A stretch of 63,459 nt of DNA from an uncultured bacterium (GTDB lineage Bacteria > Dictyoglomota > Dictyoglomia > Dictyoglomales > Dictyoglomaceae). The DNA lies in contig CALHLF010000039.1 in assembly GCA_938034905.1 (NCBI GenBank), positions 1-63,459 on the forward strand. Reading direction: 5' to 3'. A program made the position numbers and the translations under genes. This document shows positions 9,637-17,683 of this stretch, piece by piece. Positions within the stretch are counted from its first letter, which is position 1. The number at the start of each line of letters is the position of its first letter. The notes beneath the pieces were generated by a model. The model saw only the letters and a program-made list of their open reading frames with translations, did not search any database and had not been told where the DNA came from.

Positions 9637-10694
9637 AGTTTATTAACTGTTTCTTGATCTAATCTTTTAATTACCTCTAAAATTAAATTTTTTGCAGTTA
9701 AAAAATCATCTAAGTGAATAATACCAGCGTGGGAATGAATATATCTTGCAGGAATCCCTATTACTATTGAAGGAACACCCTTAGCATTTATATGGATTCT
9801 ACCACCATCGGTTCCTCCCCTTTCCAATACTGAAAACTGTAAAGGAATATTTAAAATCTCTGCAGTTTCTATAAATAATCTTCTAAGATTAGTATTGGGA
9901 ATCATAGTTGCATCGTAGAGAATTAATGAAGGTCCTTTTCCTAAGGATATAGGCTTTTCCTGTTCTGTTCCTGGAACATCTGTAGCGATGTCTGATTCTA
10001 AGATGATTCCTACATCAGGATTTATCAGATAAGAACTTGTGGTTGCTCCTCTCAAACCTACCTCTTCTTGAACAGTAAAACTTACATATATTGTGTTGGG
10101 ATGGGGGAAATTATGCAACTCTCTAAGTACTTCTATCCCCAAAGCACATCCTACTCTGTCATCCCATGCCTTTCCTAAAAGAAGCTTATTATTATATAAA
10201 GGAGTAAATTCGCTTTGAGGAATGATAGGATCTCCAGGAGAAACCCCCATCTCTCTTGCTTCTTCTTCACTTTTTGCTCCAATATCAATATACATATCTT
10301 TTTTTTCTAAAACTTTTTTTCTTTCCTCCTCTGTTAAAATATGAGGTGGCTTTGATCCAATAACTCCAACAATGTCTCCCTTAGTAGTTTTTATTATTAC
10401 TCTTTGGGATAATAATACCTGATCCCACCAGCCTCCTAAAGGTAAGAATTTTATAAATCCATCCTTTGTAATGCTTTTCACCATAAAACCTATTTCGTCC
10501 ATATGAGCTGATAACATTATCTTTGGAGATTCCTTCTCTCCTTTTTTTCTTACAATTAGACTACCTAATCTATCTTCTAAAATTTCTCCAAGAGGTTCCA
10601 CATATCTCCTAATTAGTTCCCTTATATCCTTCTCATATCCAGGAACTCCACTTGTTTCTGTAATTTCCTTTAACATCCTCATTAGATTTTCCAT
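9633..10694 (-). CDS. M42 family metallo-aminopeptidase
   Basis: This 353-residue protein has the M42 dinuclear-metal motifs in order: LSAHMDEIGFMV (first metal His-x-Asp), GKAWDDRVGCALGIEV, VSFTVQEEVGLRGA (catalytic Glu-Glu), ILESDIATDVPG, RGGTDGGRIH and RYIHSHAGIIHLDD. M42 enzymes form large tetrahedral complexes that trim peptides in the cytoplasm, and many were first annotated as endoglucanases. ATG 10694 follows a GAGGAG site at about 12 bases. The stop codon overlaps the ATG of the next gene (ATGA), so the two are probably coupled. Confidence 0.92.
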   Translation of the reverse strand: MENLMRMLKEITETSGVPGYEKDIRELIRRYVEPLGEILEDRLGSLIVRKKGEKESPKIMLSAHMDEIGFMVKSITKDGFIKFLPLGGWWDQVLLSQRVIIKTTKGDIVGVIGSKPPHILTEEERKKVLEKKDMYIDIGAKSEEEAREMGVSPGDPIIPQSEFTPLYNNKLLLGKAWDDRVGCALGIEVLRELHNFPHPNTIYVSFTVQEEVGLRGATTSSYLINPDVGIILESDIATDVPGTEQEKPISLGKGPSLILYDATMIPNTNLRRLFIETAEILNIPLQFSVLERGGTDGGRIHINAKGVPSIVIGIPARYIHSHAGIIHLDDFLTAKNLILEVIKRLDQETVNKL

Positions 10695-10696
10695 CT

Positions 10697-11908
10697 TTAT
10701 TTTTCTCTCCTCTCTAATATTTCTATAGGATATCCTTCTTTCTTTATTTTATCAACTAATCTATCTATTTGAGAAAAATTTTTTGTTTCTAAGGTGATAT
10801 CTACAAGGGTCTCTCCAATAGGAAAAAGGGGATCTGCTCTATCATGATGAATAGAAACAATATTTGCCTTTTCCTTAGCAATAATTTCTAAGATTTTTGA
10901 AAGACGACCAGGTATATCCAAAACCCTTATACGTAAATGGATTAATCTTCCTGAATGGATTAATCCAAATTCAAGAACTCTTGAAAGAAGACTTACATCA
11001 ATATTTCCTCCGCTTAATATTAACACAATTTTCTTTTCTCTAATATTTGGATAATTTTTTAATAAAGCTGATAAAGCTACCGCTCCTGCACCTTCCACTA
11101 AGGTTTTAGCCCTCTCTAATAGAAGTAGAATTCCTTGAGCAATCTCCATTTCATCGACTAAAAATATATCATCAAGATATTTTTCTAATATTTTTCTTGT
11201 TAGCTCACCTTCTTTTTTTACTGCTATACCATCGGCAATAGTTGAGTAAGGTTTATTCTCTATTTTAATATTTTTAAAAATTTCATAATATGAAGGAAAG
11301 GCAAGGGTTTGGACCCCATAAATTTTAACCTCTGGTTTTTGTTCCTTTATTGCAATAGATATACCACTTGCCAATCCCCCACCCCCAATGGGAAGTATTA
11401 TTGCCTCCAAATCAGGAATATCATTAAGAATTTCTAACCCAATAGTTCCCTGACCAGCGATAACTAAAGGATCATCAAAGGGATGAACAAAAATCAAGTT
11501 ATCTTCCTTTGCCTTCTTTAAAGCATATTTATAGGCCTCATCATATAAAGAACCATAAAGAATTACATTTGCAGAATAATTTTTTGTGGAGAGAACTTTG
11601 ACTAAAGGGGTATTCTCAGGCATAACAATAGTTGTGGGAATAGAAAATGCTTTTCCTGCAAAGGCAACTCCTTGGGCATGATTTCCTGCTGAAGAGGCAA
11701 TAATTCCTTTTATATTTTTATCCAACTGACTAATAAAATTGATGGCACCTCTTATCTTAAAGGAACCTGTTTTTTGAAAGTTTTCATATTTTAAAAAAAC
11801 TTCCTTTTGGGTCATCTCACTAAAGGTTTGAGAGAAACTCAAAGGAGTCTTATGGATCCAAGGGGAGATTCTTTCGAGGGCATCTCTGACCTCTTTTAAA
11901 CCAATCAT
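10697..11908 (-). CDS. ilvA: Threonine ammonia-lyase with ACT domain
   Basis: A PLP enzyme that deaminates threonine to 2-oxobutanoate. The PLP-lysine motif ENFQKTGSFKIRGA lies near residue 50, and the glycine loop LPIGGGGLASG near 185. The serine-binding loop is AGAVALSALL. Residues about 325-400 form a single ACT domain (RIRVLDIPGRLSKILEIIA). The 403-residue length with one ACT domain is closer to the TdcB-like short form than to the two-domain biosynthetic IlvA. Either name would be acceptable. The start is preceded by AGAGGTGA. Confidence 0.9.
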   Translation of the reverse strand: MIGLKEVRDALERISPWIHKTPLSFSQTFSEMTQKEVFLKYENFQKTGSFKIRGAINFISQLDKNIKGIIASSAGNHAQGVAFAGKAFSIPTTIVMPENTPLVKVLSTKNYSANVILYGSLYDEAYKYALKKAKEDNLIFVHPFDDPLVIAGQGTIGLEILNDIPDLEAIILPIGGGGLASGISIAIKEQKPEVKIYGVQTLAFPSYYEIFKNIKIENKPYSTIADGIAVKKEGELTRKILEKYLDDIFLVDEMEIAQGILLLLERAKTLVEGAGAVALSALLKNYPNIREKKIVLILSGGNIDVSLLSRVLEFGLIHSGRLIHLRIRVLDIPGRLSKILEIIAKEKANIVSIHHDRADPLFPIGETLVDITLETKNFSQIDRLVDKIKKEGYPIEILERREK

Positions 11909-11912
11909 TTTA

Positions 11913-12770
11913 TCACCTCTTTACTAAAAATCCTTTATCAACGAATCTACATATTCTTATTTTACATCCTAAATTAGAGGAAATATAATTTTGGGCTATA
12001 ATTAACTTATTTTTATCTTCAAATAATGCAAAGATACTTGAACCTGTTCCTGAGAGGGAAACATAAGGCGAAAATTCCAGTAGTCTTTCCTTTAGATCTT
12101 TCAATAGAGGATAATTTCTAAATACTATATCCTCAAAAAAGTTATAAAGTTTTGGAAGTTTTTTGTTTTTAATTTTTTCAAGAACATGATCCCAATTTAA
12201 ATGATAACCTAAGCTTTTTGGATCAATCTGAGAATATATACTTTTTGTATCAATTCCAAAAGGTGGAGTTATCAATAGTACATAATACTTAGGTAATTGA
12301 GGGAGTTTTGTTATTTTTTCTCCCTTTCCCTCTGCTAAAGAGATTCCACCATATAGAAAAAAGGGAACATCAGAACCTAATTTTGTAGCTATTCTTAGAA
12401 GTTCATCCCTATTAAGTTCTGTATTAGTTAGTAAATTAAGAACAAATAGAATACTTGCTGAATTAGAACTTCCTCCTCCTAAACCTCCTTTAATTGGGAT
12501 TCTTTTTAAATGGTAAATATATAATCCAATTTTTATTTTTGTTTCCTCTATAAAGGCCTTATACGCCTTATATATTAAATTTTCCTCTAAAGGAATTTCA
12601 TAATTTGAGTTTAATAGAAAATAAGGATAGGGAAGGGGTTTTATTATTAAGAAATCTGAAAGATCAATGTTTTGTAAGACTATTTTGACATTATGATAGT
12701 CATCAGGTCTTTTATTAATTACGTCAAGAAATAAGGTTATCTTCGCATAGGAGTGAATTTTTATTACCAT
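11913..12770 (-). CDS. ispE: 4-diphosphocytidyl-2-C-methyl-D-erythritol kinase
   Basis: A GHMP kinase of the non-mevalonate isoprenoid pathway. It phosphorylates CDP-methylerythritol. Seen are the N-terminal SYAKITLFLDVINKRPDDYH substrate loop, the ATP loop IKGGLGGGSSNSASIL near residue 95, and the C-terminal SLSGTGSSIFALF. Length is 285. The natural start at 12770 places the first 47 bases inside the end of rsmA, an unusually long overlap. No shorter start would preserve the conserved SYAKI segment. ispD and ispF, which act before and after it, lie together at 36771-37939. Confidence 0.93.
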   Translation of the reverse strand: MVIKIHSYAKITLFLDVINKRPDDYHNVKIVLQNIDLSDFLIIKPLPYPYFLLNSNYEIPLEENLIYKAYKAFIEETKIKIGLYIYHLKRIPIKGGLGGGSSNSASILFVLNLLTNTELNRDELLRIATKLGSDVPFFLYGGISLAEGKGEKITKLPQLPKYYVLLITPPFGIDTKSIYSQIDPKSLGYHLNWDHVLEKIKNKKLPKLYNFFEDIVFRNYPLLKDLKERLLEFSPYVSLSGTGSSIFALFEDKNKLIIAQNYISSNLGCKIRICRFVDKGFLVKR

Positions 12771-13596
12771 ATTTCAAAATAAAATTACTCAAATCAATAT
12801 AATTTTCCAAGGATAAGTCTTCTGCTCTTTTTTTAAAATCTATATTTAATTTTTTAAAGATCTCTTCCCAAGGATATAAAGGAAATTCTCTTTTTAGATT
12901 ATTTATAAGATACTTTCTTCTATATTTAAAGGAAGATTTTATAAGTCTAAAAAACAACTCTTTATCTCTTATACTATCTAATTTAGGAGAAAATTTAAAT
13001 TTTAATAAAAGGGAATCCACTTCTGGGGCTGGAAAAAAGAAATGAGAAGGTACAGAACATATAACATCTACTTTATAGGTCAATTCTAATAAAAGAGATA
13101 AAGGACTAAATTTTTTGCTTCCTGGTTTTGACATAATTCTTTCTGCCATTTCTTTTTGGAGCATGAGTATCATCAAATCCGCATATGGCCCTTTTTTTAA
13201 ATATTCACCTAAAAAACTTCCTGATACATAATAGGGTAGGTTTCCAAAAATTTTAAAGGGTTTTTCTATAATTGAAGATAAATCTATTTTCAATATATCC
13301 CCTATAATTATCTCAATATTTTTAAAATCTTTTACCATCTCCATTAAAATTTTTTCAAATCTTTTATCAATCTCAACAGCAATCACCTTTTTTGAATATT
13401 TTGCCAATTCTACAGTTAAAGTTCCTATCCCTGCTCCTATTTCTAAGATTATATCGGTTTTTTTTAATTCACCATAGGATATTATTTTTTCTATGATATT
13501 TTTATTTACTAAAAAGTTTTGCCCTAAACTTTTCTTTAGAAAGATTTTATTTTCGTTAAGAATTGAAATTAATACCTCTCTATCTGCTAAATCCAT
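12724..13596 (-). CDS. rsmA: 16S rRNA dimethyladenosine transferase (KsgA)
   Basis: This enzyme dimethylates two adjacent adenosines in the 3' terminal helix of 16S rRNA. The SLGQNFLVNKNIIEKII N-terminal motif, the SAM loop ILEIGAGIGTLTVEL near residue 50 and the catalytic GNLPYYVSG near 120 are all visible. Length is 290. It is next to a 3D-domain cell-wall gene, as the yabE-rnmV-ksgA cluster is in Bacillus, although rnmV itself is missing here. Its last 47 bases are shared with ispE in another frame. Confidence 0.93.
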   Translation of the reverse strand: MDLADREVLISILNENKIFLKKSLGQNFLVNKNIIEKIISYGELKKTDIILEIGAGIGTLTVELAKYSKKVIAVEIDKRFEKILMEMVKDFKNIEIIIGDILKIDLSSIIEKPFKIFGNLPYYVSGSFLGEYLKKGPYADLMILMLQKEMAERIMSKPGSKKFSPLSLLLELTYKVDVICSVPSHFFFPAPEVDSLLLKFKFSPKLDSIRDKELFFRLIKSSFKYRRKYLINNLKREFPLYPWEEIFKKLNIDFKKRAEDLSLENYIDLSNFILKYGNKNSLLCEDNLIS

Positions 13597-13597
13597 T

Positions 13598-14443
13598 TTA
13601 ACTAATTCTTTCCAATATATATGCAGTTATTTTTCTTCTTCCAAAATTTATTACCTCTCTTCTTGTGGGATAGAGTAGATCAATCCTATGTCTCTTAATT
13701 GCTCCCCCTGTATCTCCTGCGATAGCAAATCCATAGTTAGGGATATATAATGGAGTTCTAAGGGGAATATATTTGGGATCTACCGCAACAATCCCTTTTA
13801 CTGCTTTCCATCCAAGGGCTGTTATATCATCTACCCCTTTTCCTTCCCAGGGATAATATGCTGTTGCTGTTAGGATTAAAGACTTTTTTACTCTAAAGGT
13901 TGCAGAAGTAAGTTTAAGATTTTTTAATACAGGAGATGTTATTTCATAAATTATAGGGCTCTTCTTTACTAAGATTTTTCTATTTAATAATCTTTTTTCT
14001 TCCAGCTTTTTATTAATATATAATAACTTCCACTCCTCTTCTATCTTTCCTTCTTTTCCTATGTTTATTTTCTTTTCTTTATAGTGCTCCCCATAAGAGA
14101 CCTTAAATATTATTTCAGGTTTTTCTATAATATATTTCTTGATTTTTTTCTCTTCAATCCTATCTATCCTTATTACTTTGAGATGGGGATAAATAGGAGT
14201 TCTCGCATGGGGTGTAATTTTATCTTTTTTATTTATTTTTATATTATTTTCCTTTAAAATTTCCCATACAAACTTTGCTCTAGTTTTAACTTTCATCTTT
14301 TTTGTATTACCATCGATTATTGTTATTTCATGGGGAGGTTTTATCAATTTTGAAGGATCAAAATAAAACTCATTGATTAAACCATTACTATTTCCTATTA
14401 AAAAATTAACGGTTAATATCATAAATAAGAATTTTTTTCTCAT
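13598..14443 (-). CDS. Secreted 3D-domain protein with G5/DUF348-like region (YabE type)
   Basis: Residues 1-20 are a signal peptide or membrane anchor (KKFLFMILTVNFLIG). A DUF348-like repeat follows (TIIDGNTKKMKVKTRAKFV and KENNIKINKKDKITP), then a G5-like segment (KIEEEWKLLYINKKLEEKRLL). The C-terminal domain of about 75 residues (ALGWKAVKGIVAVDPKYIP, GFAIAGDTGGAIKRHRIDLL) is a 3D domain, named for three conserved aspartates. It is a double-psi beta-barrel related to MltA and RpfB lytic enzymes. The protein probably cuts or remodels peptidoglycan outside the cell membrane. Its ATG overlaps the tyrS stop codon. Confidence 0.85.
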   Translation of the reverse strand: MRKKFLFMILTVNFLIGNSNGLINEFYFDPSKLIKPPHEITIIDGNTKKMKVKTRAKFVWEILKENNIKINKKDKITPHARTPIYPHLKVIRIDRIEEKKIKKYIIEKPEIIFKVSYGEHYKEKKINIGKEGKIEEEWKLLYINKKLEEKRLLNRKILVKKSPIIYEITSPVLKNLKLTSATFRVKKSLILTATAYYPWEGKGVDDITALGWKAVKGIVAVDPKYIPLRTPLYIPNYGFAIAGDTGGAIKRHRIDLLYPTRREVINFGRRKITAYILERIS

Positions 14444-15657
14444 TTTGGGACCACCTTTTTAAAGAAATGTTTTCCAACTCTTAAAATCAAAGGTTTTTCA
14501 ATATTCAATTCTAAATTTGCATCTAAAATCTTTTCTCCATCAATCTCCACTGCTCCTTGAAATATTAACCTTCTTGCCTCACTATTACTCTTTACTGCTC
14601 CTACAAGATTCAAAAGTTTTACAATCCAAATTTTTCTTTCATTCAAAATATATTCTTCTACCTCTTCTGGTAATTCTCTTTGCCTAAAGATTCGTTCAAA
14701 TTCCTCTTCTGCCTTTTTACTCTCTTCTTCTCCATGATACATTCTTACAATTTCTCTTGCTAATCTTGCCTTTACATCACGAGGATGTAATACCTCATCC
14801 TTAAGACCTTTTTCTATTTTCTCTATCTCATTCTTAGGGAGATCTGTTGCTAATTGAAAATATCTTATTAAAAGTTCATCAGGAATAGACATTATTTTTC
14901 CATACATACTATTAGGAGGTTCTGTAAGTCCAATATAATTTCCGAGACTTTTACTCATTTTTTGTTTTCCATCGAGTCCTTCTAATATGGGCATAAGCAT
15001 TGCAACTTGGGGTTCTTGTCCAAATTCCTTTTGAATTTCTCTTCCTACTAAAAGATTAAATTTTTGATCTGTACCTCCTAATTCAATATCTGCATTAATA
15101 GCAACAGAATCATAGGCCTGTAGTAATGGGTATAATACCTCATGAAGATATATGGGTTTGTTTCCCTTAAATCTTAGAGAAAAATCATCTCTTTCTAATA
15201 TTCTTGCAATGGTATATTTAGAAAGAAGATTTATTACATCTTCCAATTTCATTTTTCCAAACCATTCTTCTTGATATCTAATTTCTGCTTTAGATATATC
15301 TAAAATTTTCCCTACTTGCTCCTGATAAGTAAAAGCATTTTTCTTTACCTCTTGAGGAGATAAAGGTTTTCTTGTTTCTGATCTTCCTGATGGATCCCCA
15401 ATTCTTGCTGTAAAATCACCAATAATAAAAACTACTTGATGACCTAATTCCTGAAATTGCCTCATCTTTCTTAAAACTACTGCATGTCCTAAATGTAAAT
15501 CTGGAGCAGAGGGATCTGCCCCCAGTTTTACCCTTAATGGTCTTCCTTCTTTTCTTGCCTTTTTTATCTTTTCTTCCAATCCATTTTCAGGAATTACTTC
15601 TACAGTATTAGACATTAATATAGAGAGTTCCTCCTCTATACTTAATTTATTATTCAT
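14440..15657 (-). CDS. tyrS: Tyrosyl-tRNA synthetase
   Basis: A class I synthetase that charges tRNA-Tyr. The HIGH-type motif is DLHLGHAVVLRKMRQFQ near residue 50, and KMSKSLGNYIGL lies near 235. An S4 RNA-binding domain occupies the last 70 residues (SEARRLIFQGAVEIDGEK). I place the start at ATG 15657, six residues inside the longest frame, because GGGGAGAG lies just before it. Product length is then 405. The gene overlaps the end of the QueT-like gene by 8 bases. Confidence 0.95.
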   Translation of the reverse strand: MNNKLSIEEELSILMSNTVEVIPENGLEEKIKKARKEGRPLRVKLGADPSAPDLHLGHAVVLRKMRQFQELGHQVVFIIGDFTARIGDPSGRSETRKPLSPQEVKKNAFTYQEQVGKILDISKAEIRYQEEWFGKMKLEDVINLLSKYTIARILERDDFSLRFKGNKPIYLHEVLYPLLQAYDSVAINADIELGGTDQKFNLLVGREIQKEFGQEPQVAMLMPILEGLDGKQKMSKSLGNYIGLTEPPNSMYGKIMSIPDELLIRYFQLATDLPKNEIEKIEKGLKDEVLHPRDVKARLAREIVRMYHGEEESKKAEEEFERIFRQRELPEEVEEYILNERKIWIVKLLNLVGAVKSNSEARRLIFQGAVEIDGEKILDANLELNIEKPLILRVGKHFFKKVVPK

Positions 15658-16144
15658 TTTTCTCTCCCCTTCCAAAAAGCTTTGTTTTTATATAGTGATT
15701 TCTATCGATATAAACCAAGATAGGAAGACCAATTAGATAAGTCACCAATGCTTCGCTTATGGCAATATAGATAACATTCAGTAAATAAGGAAGTTTAAAG
15801 AAGATATGAAGATATAAACTTACCCCAAGGGCATTCACTATAATTGGAGGAAGAGGAGCTAAATAAATCTTTGGCATTTTATATGTTAAATATCCTGCTA
15901 TTAATGTACATAGACTTCCAAAAATAACATCAATCCATCCTGCAGGACTAAAAAAATTTGCTACAAAACAACCCAAAAATAGTCCGGGGATTGCCAAGGA
16001 ATCTATAAAGGGAAATACTGTAAGGAACTCTGATATTCTAAACTGTATAGGACCATAACTTAAACTTATCGCACTAAAGATCAGAGTTAAAACAATATAT
16101 ATACTTGCATATATTGCAATTCTTGCTAAAGTTTTTGAAGACAA
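15650..16144 (-). CDS. QueT-like ECF transporter S component
   Basis: A 164-residue membrane protein with five or six predicted helices. The segment YGPIQFRISEFLTVFPF matches the QueT family pattern (V-Q-F-R-I-S-E-A-L), the substrate-binding component for a queuosine precursor imported by an energy-coupling-factor transporter. The start is TTG 16144, eight or so bases after AAAGGAGGTGG. No preQ1 riboswitch can be placed upstream, because the preceding gene runs into this one by 19 bases. No ATPase or EcfT genes are near, so a shared energizing module elsewhere is assumed. Substrate assignment is by family only. Confidence 0.7.
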   Translation of the reverse strand: MSSKTLARIAIYASIYIVLTLIFSAISLSYGPIQFRISEFLTVFPFIDSLAIPGLFLGCFVANFFSPAGWIDVIFGSLCTLIAGYLTYKMPKIYLAPLPPIIVNALGVSLYLHIFFKLPYLLNVIYIAISEALVTYLIGLPILVYIDRNHYIKTKLFGRGEKNE

Positions 16145-16458
16145 AAGGCCACCTCCTTTTGAATTCTTTTCATTTTTCTTTTTATAGACTTATCTCTTGA
16201 GGAAGATGCTACTAAAAGTAAACCCATATCATTCACTTGAAAGGATAATTCTTGTATTTTATCATTCTTTAAAGAATTTTCAAATAAGTTTTTACTTTCT
16301 TTATAAATTAGAGAAACAAATGCCCCTAAAATCTCTGAGAAGTTTTCTTCTAAACTACTTTTTAAAACTAATCCTTCAAAGGAGGTGAGAATTAAAAAAG
16401 AAAAACTTTCCTCTTTACATTTATTAGAAAAATCATAGTCTAATAAACTGGAATTCAT
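16126..16458 (-). CDS. Roadblock/LC7-like small protein
   Basis: A protein of 110 residues without transmembrane helices. The pattern SFEGLVLKSSLEENFSEILGAFVSLIYKESKNL, then a strand pair ending GLLLVASSS, looks like a roadblock/LC7 domain, a dimeric fold that binds small Ras-like GTPases of the MglA type. The C-terminus is lysine-rich and helical. No GTPase gene is adjacent. The gene starts at an ATG after GGGGGAT and sits between an HD protein and a QueT-like transporter. The fold call is tentative. Confidence 0.45.
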   Translation of the reverse strand: MNSSLLDYDFSNKCKEESFSFLILTSFEGLVLKSSLEENFSEILGAFVSLIYKESKNLFENSLKNDKIQELSFQVNDMGLLLVASSSRDKSIKRKMKRIQKEVAFCLQKL

Positions 16459-16468
16459 ATTAATCCCC

Positions 16469-17020
16469 CTATAACTCTAATTCTCTTGAAATACTCTTCA
16501 TTGCAGACAAGCCTATGCTTATGAACTCATCTAAATTTAAACCAAGTTCTTCACAGGATTTTATTTGTTCTCTATTTGCTCCCCGTGCAAAACTCTTTTC
16601 TTTAAATTTCTTCAATATAAATTCTGTATCTAAGGGATCTAATTTTCTCTCAGGATGGACTAAAGCGGATGCTACGATCAAACCTGTCAAAGGATCAATA
16701 GCATATAATGCCTTCGCCAATAAGCTATTTCTTGAAAATCCATGAATTTCATTATGAGCTTTTATAGCTTCAATCATTTCTAATGGTAGATTATATGGTT
16801 TCAATATTTCTTCTGATAAAAGACTATGTTTTTCTGGCTCTTTTTCTGTTAATTCATAATCTACATCATGAAGTAGTCCTGTTAGTCCCCAAAGTTCTTC
16901 ATCCTCATTTAGGCGTCTTGCAAGAGCTTTCATTATAGCCTCTGTAGCTAACATGTGTTTTATTAAATTATTATTTTTTACATATTTCTTTAATAAATTT
17001 AGAGCCTCTTCTCTTGTCAT
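16469..17020 (-). CDS. HD domain protein
   Basis: A metal-dependent HD-fold protein of 183 residues. Conserved elements are HMLATEAIMKALARRLNE, WGLTGLLHDVDYEL (the HD pair), a second histidine cluster KHSLLSEEI, and EAIKAHNEIHGF. The family hydrolyses phosphate esters of nucleotides or is regulatory. The substrate of this one is unknown. A longer frame exists to 17089, but ATG 17020 has an AGGAGG site seven bases upstream and fits the usual length. It follows the MBL-fold gene by about 10 bases and ends 10 bases before the next start. Confidence 0.8.
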   Translation of the reverse strand: MTREEALNLLKKYVKNNNLIKHMLATEAIMKALARRLNEDEELWGLTGLLHDVDYELTEKEPEKHSLLSEEILKPYNLPLEMIEAIKAHNEIHGFSRNSLLAKALYAIDPLTGLIVASALVHPERKLDPLDTEFILKKFKEKSFARGANREQIKSCEELGLNLDEFISIGLSAMKSISRELEL

Positions 17021-17030
17021 AGATATCCTC

Positions 17031-17669
17031 CTAATAGGGTAAAACCCATACTTCAGTTGATTTAGGTAAATTTTCTTTACTAATCTCAATTTCTTTTTCA
17101 GTTAATCTTTTTATAGGATATTTTATGAGAGAAAGAAAACTCTCTACAGGAGCCAAATCAAACTTTAAATTAGAAGTTTTATAATGCATAGGAAGAACAA
17201 TCTTTGGATTAACCTTTTCCACAATTTCTAATGCTTGATTTGCATCCACAGTATAAATTCCTCCAATTGGAATGCAAAGAATATCTATTTCTCCTAATTT
17301 TTCTATTTGCTCCTTTGTTAAAACATGGCCTAAATCTCCTAAGTGAGCTATATTTATTTCATCTATTTTAAAAACAAAGATTTGATTTTCTCCACGTTTA
17401 GAACCTAAGGATTCATCATGGTAGGAATTTATACTCCTAATCTTTATTCCCAATTCTTCTCTATCTACAACTCCCTTTAAGGTTATAAATTTCCCTTTTA
17501 AAAGGGCTACCGCATTATGATCAAAATGTTCATGACTTGTAGTAACGATATCAGGTTCCACATCAGGGATAGAATATCCTACAGATTTATCAAAGGGATC
17601 TGTTAAGACCTTTATGCCATCCTTACTTGTAAATAAAAAACATGAATGTCCATACCATCTTATTCTCAT
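17031..17669 (-). CDS. MBL-fold metal-dependent hydrolase (UPF0173/UlaG-like)
   Basis: Metallo-beta-lactamase-fold protein of 212 residues. It begins MRIRWYGHSCFLF, carries the metal motif TTSHEHFDHN near residue 40, a second ligand region HLGDLGH, and PMHYKT near 165. These match the UPF0173/UlaG-like group of small hydrolases. The physiological substrate is not known. A GGGAGG site precedes ATG 17669. It lies 14 bases downstream of argS in the same operon. Confidence 0.8.
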   Translation of the reverse strand: MRIRWYGHSCFLFTSKDGIKVLTDPFDKSVGYSIPDVEPDIVTTSHEHFDHNAVALLKGKFITLKGVVDREELGIKIRSINSYHDESLGSKRGENQIFVFKIDEINIAHLGDLGHVLTKEQIEKLGEIDILCIPIGGIYTVDANQALEIVEKVNPKIVLPMHYKTSNLKFDLAPVESFLSLIKYPIKRLTEKEIEISKENLPKSTEVWVLPY

Positions 17670-17683
17670 TTTTCTCCCTCCCT

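Noticed and set aside
16145-16200. A preQ1 riboswitch before the QueT-like gene.
   Set aside because: The upstream gene runs into the start codon, so there is no leader in which the riboswitch could fold.
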